Assembly: GCF_019683595.1 (NCBI RefSeq)
Contig: NZ_JADGHZ010000012.1
Coordinates: 1-44,332 of the forward strand
Direction of reading: 5' to 3'
Length of the DNA stretch: 44,332 nt
DNA from: Sphaerobacter sp.
GTDB taxonomy: Bacteria > Chloroflexota > Chloroflexia > Thermomicrobiales > Thermomicrobiaceae
Below are positions 10,052-16,674 of this stretch, piece by piece. How positions within the stretch are numbered: the first letter of the stretch is position 1; each line of letters starts with the position of its first letter. Under the pieces are notes generated by a model, which did not search any database, was not told the origin of the DNA, and worked only from the letters and a program-made list of their open reading frames with translations. The translations under genes and the position numbers were made by a program.

Positions 10052-12040
10052 GTGGCGCAGCTTGGTTCCGGTGCACTCGTCGTTGCCCTGGCGCTGGCCG
10101 TCTACGGCATCGTGGCCGGGGTACTTGGTGCCCGGCGTCGCATCCCAGAGCTGGTTGAGAGTAGCATCCGCGCGGTCTGGGGCGTGACGGCCCTGATCCT
10201 GGTGGCCGTCGTCACGCTCCTGACGGCATTCCTGACCCACGACTTCCGGCTGGAGTACGTCTATGGTCGATCCAGCCGTGACATGCCGATTTACTACGTC
10301 GCGGCGGCCTTCTACGGTGGTCAGGAGGGGAGTCTCCTCTACTGGTCCATGATCGCGGGGATCCTGTCGTCGCTCGCCGTCTACCTCCACCGCAAGCGCG
10401 ATCGCGCGCTCATCCCCTACGTGGCGGCCACCGTCCTCTCGGTCGAGACGTTCCTCCTCTTCATGCTGACTGTCATTGCCAGTCCCTTCACGCTCCTGCC
10501 GATGCGGCCGGATGATGGCCAGGGGCTGAACCCCCTGCTGCGCGACGTGGGCATGATCCTCCACCCGCCGTTTCTGCTTGCCGGGTTCGCGAGCTTCACG
10601 GTGCCGTTCGGCTTCGCGATGGCGGCCATGATCACCGGCCGGTTGGGGGCCGACTGGATCCGCGCGATTCGGCGGTGGTCGCTCGTCGCGTGGGGCATTC
10701 TGGGCGTCGGCCTGCTATTCGGCGCCTGGTGGGCCTATCACGTCCTCGGCTGGGGTGGCTATTGGGGCTGGGACCCGGTTGAGAACGTGGCGTTGCTCCC
10801 GTGGCTGACGGGGACCGCGTTCATCCACTCCGTGATCGTGCAGGAGCGGCGCGGCATGCTCAAGGTCTGGAACATGGCCTTGATTGTCGCCACGTTCGCG
10901 CTCTCCGTCTTCGGCACGTTCACCGTCCGGAGTGGGCTGATCTCGTCAGTCCACTCGTTCGCGTTGTCGCCGATCGGGCCGTGGTTCCTGGGTTACCTGG
11001 CGGTCGTCGTGCTGGTTTCGGTGGGCCTGCTCATCTACCGGCTGCCGGGGTTGCAGAGCGACCGCGCCATTGAGTCGGTGGTGTCACGGGAGTCCGGTTT
11101 CCTGCTCAACAACCTCCTGTTCACGGCGATGGCCTTCGCCACCTTCTGGGGCACGGTCTTCCCGCTGGTCACCGAGTTGGTCCGGGAGACGAAGCTGACC
11201 GTTGGGCCGCCGTTCTACCGGCAGGTCAACGGGCCGCTGCTCTTCGTCATGATGCTGCTGATGGGTGTCGGCCCGCTGCTGGCCTGGCGCCGCTCCAACA
11301 CGGGCCTGCTGCTGCGCAACCTGCTCTGGCCCGCGGTGGCCGGCGTTGCGTCGGGGATCGTGATGGCGGTGCTGTCGGGCCATCTCATCGCGGCGGCGTC
11401 GCTCGCCGTGACCGTCTTCGCGGTGGGCACGATCGTGCTGGAGTATGTCCGCGGGGCGCGGGTGCGGCGGCGGACCACGCGGGAATCGTACGCGCTCGCG
11501 GTCGCGATGCTGGTACGCCGGAACGGCCGGCGCTACGGTGGCTACATCGTGCACCTGGCGGTGGCGCTCATGGCCGTCGGGATCATCGGCTCGACCTTCT
11601 TCCAGGTGGAACGGCAGTTCACCCTGCAGCCGGGTCAGTCGGGCACGATCGGCCCCTATACCCTGACCTACCAGCGGCTTGACAACCGGGTGAACGCCCA
11701 GGGGCAGGCTGTGGTTGCCGTGGTGGACATCGCCAAGAACGGCGAGCCGCGCGGGACCGTTGAGAGCAAGCGCTTCTTCTACCGTAACTACGAGAACCAA
11801 CCCACGGCCGAGATGGGGATCAAGACCATCGGGATCGATGACATCTACATCGTCCTCGACCAGTGGGACGAGAACGGCACCGCATCGCTGCGCGCCTATA
11901 TCAACCCGATGGTGAGCTGGATCTGGGTTGGTGGCGCGGTCTACGTGCTGGGGATGGTGACGGTGCTGTGGCCGGCACCGATGCCGGCGCGGCGGCCCGT
12001 CACGCGACCGGTTCGGGAGGCTGCCCTCAGTGAAGCGTAG
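10052..12040 (+). CDS. ccmF: Heme lyase subunit CcmF
   Basis: Large integral membrane protein of the cytochrome c heme lyase. The 662-residue product is hydrophobic almost throughout. It has the tryptophan-rich motif WGGYWGWDPVEN at residues 234-245 and the expected histidines: His171 in HPPFLLAG, His259 in FIHSVIVQERRG and His301 in SSVHSFALSPIG, which in the family ligate hemes. The C-terminal soluble domain (about residues 510-620) is present. The GTG at 10052 follows ccmE by 12 bases with GGGGAG upstream. Its 3' end overlaps the ccmH start by 11 bases, pointing to translational coupling. Confidence 0.95.
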   Translation: MAQLGSGALVVALALAVYGIVAGVLGARRRIPELVESSIRAVWGVTALILVAVVTLLTAFLTHDFRLEYVYGRSSRDMPIYYVAAAFYGGQEGSLLYWSMIAGILSSLAVYLHRKRDRALIPYVAATVLSVETFLLFMLTVIASPFTLLPMRPDDGQGLNPLLRDVGMILHPPFLLAGFASFTVPFGFAMAAMITGRLGADWIRAIRRWSLVAWGILGVGLLFGAWWAYHVLGWGGYWGWDPVENVALLPWLTGTAFIHSVIVQERRGMLKVWNMALIVATFALSVFGTFTVRSGLISSVHSFALSPIGPWFLGYLAVVVLVSVGLLIYRLPGLQSDRAIESVVSRESGFLLNNLLFTAMAFATFWGTVFPLVTELVRETKLTVGPPFYRQVNGPLLFVMMLLMGVGPLLAWRRSNTGLLLRNLLWPAVAGVASGIVMAVLSGHLIAAASLAVTVFAVGTIVLEYVRGARVRRRTTRESYALAVAMLVRRNGRRYGGYIVHLAVALMAVGIIGSTFFQVERQFTLQPGQSGTIGPYTLTYQRLDNRVNAQGQAVVAVVDIAKNGEPRGTVESKRFFYRNYENQPTAEMGIKTIGIDDIYIVLDQWDENGTASLRAYINPMVSWIWVGGAVYVLGMVTVLWPAPMPARRPVTRPVREAALSEA

Positions 12041-12521
12041 CATCGTCGTTTCCATCCTGATCGTTGTGGGGATCCTGCTCACACCGACGCTCGCGGCGGC
12101 CGAGGAAACCCTGTCGCCGGAGGCGCTGGAGATCGCGGGTTCGCTCAACTGCCCCATCTGCGAGGGCCTGAGCGTGCGCGACTCAGACTCCCAGCTCTCG
12201 CGGGACATGCGGGCGCAGATCCAGCGCATGCTGGACGAGGGAAAGACCCGGCAGGAGATCATCGACTATTTCGTCGAGCGCTACGGCATGGGGATCCTCC
12301 GTGATCCGCCGAAGGAGGGGTTTGTCCTCACCCTGTGGTGGGGTCCCGTCATCGGCCTGGCGGTCGGCGTCCTTGTGCTTGCAACCTTCATGGTGCAGCG
12401 CCGGGCCCGACGAGAGCGGGTGGGTCGTGAGAGCAGCGAGCCGGGCGACGGGGACGAGCTCAGGGCCTACGAAGAGCGGCTCCGACGCGAACTTGACAGA
12501 ATGGACGCGCCGACGTCATGA
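12030..12521 (+). CDS. ccmH: Cytochrome c maturation protein CcmH
   Basis: Membrane-anchored thiol protein that binds apocytochrome c during heme ligation. The 163-residue product has a signal segment (residues 4-24, ending AAAEE), the active site LNCPICEG with Cys41 and Cys44 (family form LRCPxCQ), the helical RDMRAQIQRMLDEGKTRQEI stretch, and one C-terminal membrane helix (about 96-116) followed by a charged tail. The GTG start at 12030 overlaps the end of ccmF and has GGGAGG upstream. The stop overlaps the next gene. Its presence together with a Cys-type CcmE is unusual. Confidence 0.93.
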   Translation: MKRSIVVSILIVVGILLTPTLAAAEETLSPEALEIAGSLNCPICEGLSVRDSDSQLSRDMRAQIQRMLDEGKTRQEIIDYFVERYGMGILRDPPKEGFVLTLWWGPVIGLAVGVLVLATFMVQRRARRERVGRESSEPGDGDELRAYEERLRRELDRMDAPTS

Positions 12522-12904
12522 GTGCCACACTGGGCTACATCGTGCTGCTTGCCGTGACGGTGGTCGTCTTTGCCTTCGTCCTGCAGCCGTTGCTGTCGGC
12601 GCGGCGGCGACCCGTATCGATCCCGCCCGCAAGGCTGGCGGACCTCCAGGCCCGCCGGGCGTACCTTTTGGATGCGATCCGCGAGGTGGACTTCGACTAT
12701 TCGATGGGGAAGGTGACCGAGGCGGAGTACCAGGAGGTTCGCGGGCGGTACCTGCGCGAGGCGGCTGAGGTGCTGCGCGAGTTGGAGCGCGAGTCGAGCG
12801 CGGTGGATGCCGAGATCGAGCGCGAGATCGCGCGACTGCAAGAGCTTGCCCGCGAGCCGGGTCGGTCGGTCACCGAGCGGGACGGGGCCGCGGACGTCTC
12901 GTGA
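12518..12904 (+). CDS. Short CcmI-like membrane protein
   Basis: A 128-residue protein with one N-terminal membrane helix (about 6-26), then a helical, charged domain of the CcmI type with YLLDAIREVDFDYSMGKVTE followed by EYQEVRGRYLREAAEVLREL. In CcmI this N-terminal part assists CcmF/H; the large TPR domain of proteobacterial CcmI is absent, so this is a minimal version rather than a broken gene. Start (ATG overlapping the ccmH stop as ATGA) and stop (overlapping ccmA as GTGA) both indicate translational coupling. The assignment rests on the motif and position. Confidence 0.7.
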   Translation: MSATLGYIVLLAVTVVVFAFVLQPLLSARRRPVSIPPARLADLQARRAYLLDAIREVDFDYSMGKVTEAEYQEVRGRYLREAAEVLRELERESSAVDAEIEREIARLQELAREPGRSVTERDGAADVS

Positions 12905-13650
12905 GCGACACCCGCCTGCGCGGCGCGCCACCCGATCTTGCGCCCACCTCGGCACCGCCGAGTGTGCGTACCGTGGGCGTTACCAAGCGCTACGGCCGGC
13001 GCGGGGTGCTGCGCGGCATCACGCTCACCGTTCAGCCAGGAGAACGGGTGGCCCTGCTGGGGCCGAACGGCGCCGGGAAGACGACGCTGCTGCGCATCCT
13101 GGCGACGCTGAGCCGGCCGACGAGCGGCACGGTCGAGATTGCAGGATTCCGGCCGGACCGGGACGCGCAGGCGGTGCGCAGCCGGCTCGGCGTGGTGGCG
13201 CATCAGTCGTACCTGTACGACGACCTGACGGCCGAGGAGAACCTGCGCTTCTACGCGCGCATGTACGCGGTCGAGGACGCCGCCGCGCGCATCGACGAGG
13301 TCCTCGAGCGTGTCGGGCTGGCGGGGTGGCGAAGGGAGCGCGTCCGCACATTCTCGCGCGGGATGCAGCAGCGCCTTGCCCTCGCGCGAGCGATGCTGCA
13401 CCGCCCGTCCGTCCTGCTGCTCGATGAGCCGGACTCGGCCCTCGACCGGGCAGGGGTTCGCATCCTGGCGCGGCTCGTCGAGGAGCATGCTGCCGCGGGC
13501 GGCACGACGGTGTTGACCACCCACGATCTGGGCCTGGGGTTGGAGGTGGCCGATCGGGTCGTCTTGTTGCAGCAGGGCCAGGTGGTGCTCGATGCGCCCG
13601 CGGCGGACCTCGACGTGGCGGAGATCGAGCGGAGGCTAGGCTACCGGTGA
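12901..13650 (+). CDS. ccmA: Heme exporter ATP-binding protein CcmA
   Basis: ATPase subunit of the CcmABCD transporter; ATP hydrolysis releases heme-loaded CcmE from CcmC. The 249-residue product has Walker A GPNGAGKT at residues 54-61, a Q-loop region (VVAHQSYLYDDLTAEENL), a signature FSRGMQQRLALARA in place of a canonical LSGGQ, Walker B VLLLDEPDSALD and the switch His in LTTHDL. The first 20 residues are a low-complexity Pro/Ala-rich extension. The GTG start overlaps the stop of the preceding gene, and the stop overlaps the ccmB start. Confidence 0.93.
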   Translation: MSDTRLRGAPPDLAPTSAPPSVRTVGVTKRYGRRGVLRGITLTVQPGERVALLGPNGAGKTTLLRILATLSRPTSGTVEIAGFRPDRDAQAVRSRLGVVAHQSYLYDDLTAEENLRFYARMYAVEDAAARIDEVLERVGLAGWRRERVRTFSRGMQQRLALARAMLHRPSVLLLDEPDSALDRAGVRILARLVEEHAAAGGTTVLTTHDLGLGLEVADRVVLLQQGQVVLDAPAADLDVAEIERRLGYR

Positions 13651-14318
13651 GGCGGGAACTGGGCCGGATCTACGCCGTCGCGTGGAAAGACCTGCTCAGC
13701 GAGATCCGCACGAAGGAGATGTTCGGCGGCATGGCGGTCTTCGCCCTGCTGACGATCATCACCTTCAACTTCGCCTTCGACCTCACCGGGGTCGATCGGG
13801 CGGCCAGCGGCGCCGGCGCGCTGTGGGTGGCGATTAGCTTCGCGGCGATGCTGGGCCTCGGACGCTCGATCGCGGTGGAGCGCGACCGCGGATCGCTCGA
13901 CGGCTTGCTGCTCTGCCCGGTCGACCGCGGCGTCCTGTACCTGGGCAAGCTGCTGAGCAACCTCATCTTCATCTTGCTGGTCGAGGCGATCAGCGTTCCG
14001 GTGTTCGGCGCGCTCTACGACCTGCCGATCTACCGACCGACGCTGCTCCTGGGGCTCCTGCTCGGCACGATCGGCTTCGCCGGAATCGGCACGCTCTTCG
14101 CGGTGATGGCGTCCACGACGCGCGCCCGGGAGATCCTCTTCCCGGTGCTGCTGTTCCCGGTCGCGGTGCCGGTGGTGATCGCCACAGTTCGCGTCGCGTC
14201 AATGACCCTGAGCGGCACCACGGGAGATGTAGGCCGCTGGCTCAACTTGCTGGTAGGCTTTGACGTAGTCTTTCTGACGATTGCGTTCCTGGTCTTCGAT
14301 CGGATCGTAGAGGAGTAG
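13647..14318 (+). CDS. ccmB: Heme exporter permease CcmB
   Basis: Membrane subunit of the CcmABCD complex. The 223-residue protein begins with a cytoplasmic segment (WKDLLSEIRTKEMFGGMAVF) typical of CcmB, followed by about six hydrophobic helices. The conserved region around SFAAMLGLGRSIAVERDRGS and LLLCPVDRGVLYLGKLLSNL is present. The GTG start at 13647 overlaps the ccmA stop as GTGA, and the gene is 4 bases from ccmC. Confidence 0.93.
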   Translation: MRRELGRIYAVAWKDLLSEIRTKEMFGGMAVFALLTIITFNFAFDLTGVDRAASGAGALWVAISFAAMLGLGRSIAVERDRGSLDGLLLCPVDRGVLYLGKLLSNLIFILLVEAISVPVFGALYDLPIYRPTLLLGLLLGTIGFAGIGTLFAVMASTTRAREILFPVLLFPVAVPVVIATVRVASMTLSGTTGDVGRWLNLLVGFDVVFLTIAFLVFDRIVEE

Positions 14319-14322
14319 CGAG

Positions 14323-15066
14323 GTGAAGCAAGGGTCAACGCGCGGCTTGCCCGGCTGGCGTTTTGCCCAGGGCGTCGGGGCGCTGGCTGGGGTGGTCATG
14401 GCGATCGCCCTCTATATGGCGTTCGTGTACGCTCCGGCCGACGCCTTGCAAGGCGATGTGCAGCGCATCTTCTACCTGCACGTGCCGATGGCCTGGGTGG
14501 CCTTCCTGGCCTTCTTCGTGACCTTCATCGGAGGAATCGGCTACCTCTGGAAGCGTCACCGGGGCTGGGACCAGTTGGCGCGTGCCTCGGCGGAGATCGG
14601 GCTGGTCTTTACCACCATTGTGCTGCTGAGCGGCTCGCTGTGGGGCAAGCCGATCTGGGGTACATGGTGGACCTGGGACGCGCGTCTGACGACGACGCTG
14701 CTCCTCTGGTTCATCTACCTGGCCTATTTCATGCTCCGCTCGTACGTCAGTGACCCGGAGCGGGCGGCGCGCTACGCGGCGGTGCTCGGCATCTTCGGCT
14801 TCATCGACGTGCCGATCATCTACAAGTCGGTCGACTGGTGGAGGACGCTGCATCCGGGGCCGGTGGTGTCCACCGGGGGTGCGGCGATGCCGGGCAGCAT
14901 GGTGGTCACGCTCCTCGTCGCGCTCGCAGCCACGACTCTTATCTACGCCTACATGCTGTACCAGCGCTTCTGGATCGAGCGGACCAAGGATGAGATCGCC
15001 GACTATCACTACCGGCTGTATGAGCGGCAACTAGCGCGCGAGATGCGCGAAGGAGCGTCGGTCTGA
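14323..15066 (+). CDS. ccmC: Heme transporter CcmC
   Basis: Membrane protein that binds heme at its outer face and loads it onto CcmE. The 247-residue product has about six helices, the tryptophan-rich motif GTWWTWDARLT (Trp115-Asp119) and the two flanking heme-ligand histidines: His53 in FYLHVPMAW and His177 in TLHPGPV. The GTG start has GAGGAG about 8-13 bases upstream. The stop overlaps the following small gene (CTGATG). Confidence 0.95.
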   Translation: MKQGSTRGLPGWRFAQGVGALAGVVMAIALYMAFVYAPADALQGDVQRIFYLHVPMAWVAFLAFFVTFIGGIGYLWKRHRGWDQLARASAEIGLVFTTIVLLSGSLWGKPIWGTWWTWDARLTTTLLLWFIYLAYFMLRSYVSDPERAARYAAVLGIFGFIDVPIIYKSVDWWRTLHPGPVVSTGGAAMPGSMVVTLLVALAATTLIYAYMLYQRFWIERTKDEIADYHYRLYERQLAREMREGASV

Positions 15067-15263
15067 TGGGCGACAACTTGATCTATCTCTTCGTGGCGTT
15101 CCTCATTACCTGGCTGATCATGGCGGCCTACCTCTGGTCGATCGGTCGCCAGGTGCGCAACCTGCGGGACGAGGTCGAGGCGTTGGAGAACGCTGAGCTC
15201 CCCGCTGAGGCGCCGACGGCTACGCCACGGCGGCAGGAGCAGGTCGAGTCGAGCCAGGCGTGA
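15066..15263 (+). CDS. ccmD: CcmD-like small membrane protein
   Basis: A 65-residue protein with one membrane helix (about residues 6-26) followed by a charged segment (SIGRQVRNLRDEVEALENAE) and a flexible Pro/Thr/Gln tail. Size, topology and position directly after ccmC match CcmD, which helps release holo-CcmE from CcmABC. The ATG overlaps the ccmC stop codon. The sequence of CcmD is poorly conserved, so the call rests partly on position. Confidence 0.78.
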   Translation: MGDNLIYLFVAFLITWLIMAAYLWSIGRQVRNLRDEVEALENAELPAEAPTATPRRQEQVESSQA

Positions 15264-15267
15264 GCGG

Positions 15268-15290
15268 TGGCCCCGCCCTCGGGGCCATTT
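15268..15290 (+). terminator. Terminator of the ccm operon
   Basis: TGGCCCC / GGGGCCA stem of 7 bp with a 6-base loop followed by TTT, 5 bases after the ccmD stop codon. Confidence 0.7.
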
Positions 15291-15310
15291 GCTGCGTATG
15301 TCGACGATCC

Positions 15311-15350
15311 GGGCGGCATCCCCTTGGGGGTGTCGCCCGTCGCGTTTCTC
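15311..15350. terminator. Second hairpin between convergent genes
   Basis: 13-bp stem (15311-15323 with 15326-15338), 11 Watson-Crick and 2 G-T pairs, 2-base loop, then CGTTTCTC. It lies between the end of the ccm operon and the end of the minus-strand gene at 15360, so it could back up termination of the ccm operon and, on the other strand, terminate the cox-side operon. Confidence 0.55.
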
Positions 15351-15359
15351 TGGAGCTGA

Positions 15360-16400
15360 CTACGCGCTGACCACGGGGTCGGAATAGACGTAGAGGGCGA
15401 AGATCGCCACGGAGACGGGATGGCGACTGCGGGCGATGATGCGAACCTCGTCGATGTCCTCGGGTCTCGGCATAAACCCGAGCCGGATGCCAACCTGGTG
15501 ATAGCCCTGCACGGTGAGGCTTGCGCCGGGCATGCCGTCGAGCACGACCTCGTGGAGGTGGTACCAGCGGCCGCGGACGCGAACCGAGACGTCCACCGGC
15601 ACCCGAGCCACAGGGTTCTGGAACGCGACGTAGACGTACTGGCTGACGTCGACGTTCCACTGCCGCCGTGCTTCGCGCGCGGCCAGCGCCATGAAATCGG
15701 GGTCGTGGAACGGGTTGGCGATCAGTTCATTCTGCGGGATGAAGGCCACGACCGGTCCTTCGTCACGGACGACACGCCGGAAGTTGTGGTTCGGACTGGC
15801 AATCGCGAACGTCGGGCGCTCGCCGGCCTGGTAGGGGAACGAGACCAACTTGTGCCCGGGCGCCTGGTAGGAGGCGGAGAGCACACGGTCGTCGATGAAC
15901 GTCACCTGGAAGAGCAGTTCCCCGTCGAATGGGTGACCGTAGCGGCCCATGCGCGTACGGATCGGCGTTCCCTCATCCTCATCAGTGAAATAGAGGAAAT
16001 AGCGGAGCGTGACGACCCGCGACTCCGGACCTTCGCTCGCAGAGACGGTGTAGTAGAGCCCGAGCGGCGTGTTGTTGGTCCCGGAGAACATCCCTGGCGT
16101 CTCAAGCAGCAGCGGCGAGTTGGCGAACACCAGCCGATCCAGGGGGTTGGCATCAGGGTCGTTCGCTACGGCATTGAGATGCTCGACGGTGGTGATGGAC
16201 GAGCTGAGGATGCGTTCCAGCGCGCGGTGAGGATCACCCAACTGGCGCACCTCAACGCGTGGCTCGTCGATCCGATGCATCTGCGTGCTCGCCACGGTGT
16301 GCAGCACCACCATCGGCAAGTAGATCGCCAGCGCCAGAGCCGGCGCTGAGCCGATCAAGGGGAGTACACGCTGTCGAGCACGCAGAAGTAGGCGCCACAT
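15360..16400 (-). CDS. Unrecognised membrane-anchored protein
   Basis: A 346-residue protein that I do not recognise. It has one N-terminal membrane segment (about residues 14-38, following a basic RARQRVLPLIG) and a large, presumably extracytoplasmic, beta-rich domain with segments such as LRYFLYFTDEDEGTPIRTRM and a C-terminal FALYVYSDP. There are no cysteines in the outer domain, and no catalytic motif is evident. The ATG at 16400 is preferred over one at 16454 because GAGG lies 6 bases upstream and the longer form adds an unstructured stretch. It is the last gene in line after the second coxL-like gene on the same strand, separated by 274 bases with a hairpin, so it may be a separate unit. 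Confidence 0.7.
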   Translation of the reverse strand: MWRLLLRARQRVLPLIGSAPALALAIYLPMVVLHTVASTQMHRIDEPRVEVRQLGDPHRALERILSSSITTVEHLNAVANDPDANPLDRLVFANSPLLLETPGMFSGTNNTPLGLYYTVSASEGPESRVVTLRYFLYFTDEDEGTPIRTRMGRYGHPFDGELLFQVTFIDDRVLSASYQAPGHKLVSFPYQAGERPTFAIASPNHNFRRVVRDEGPVVAFIPQNELIANPFHDPDFMALAAREARRQWNVDVSQYVYVAFQNPVARVPVDVSVRVRGRWYHLHEVVLDGMPGASLTVQGYHQVGIRLGFMPRPEDIDEVRIIARSRHPVSVAIFALYVYSDPVVSA

Positions 16401-16635
16401 CTCGGCCTCACATCGGGTCGGAGCGGAGCGGCCCGGTGGCCGGATGCGTCGCATGTGGTGGTGATGACGAGGTGGCGCCGGTCCGTGGGGTCCGCCCTAT
16501 GTACCTGTTCTTATTACGTAACGATACCAAACGCGCGTGGTTGTGCCCAGGAGGGCTGCAAAATGGTGTAATCGGGATGGCGCGTCGTCTGTACGCGGCA
16601 CAGATGTGGCGTCGAGCCCCTGCGCAGGAGCGACA

Positions 16636-16667
16636 GGCGGGCCTGATGGTGTATCGCCAGGCCCGCC
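16636..16667 (-). terminator. Hairpin after the second coxL-like gene
   Basis: Perfect 10-bp stem GGCGGGCCTG / CAGGCCCGCC with a 12-base loop, starting 7 bases beyond the stop codon of the minus-strand coxL-like gene. No clear T tract follows. Confidence 0.55.
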
Positions 16668-16674
16668 GGAACGC

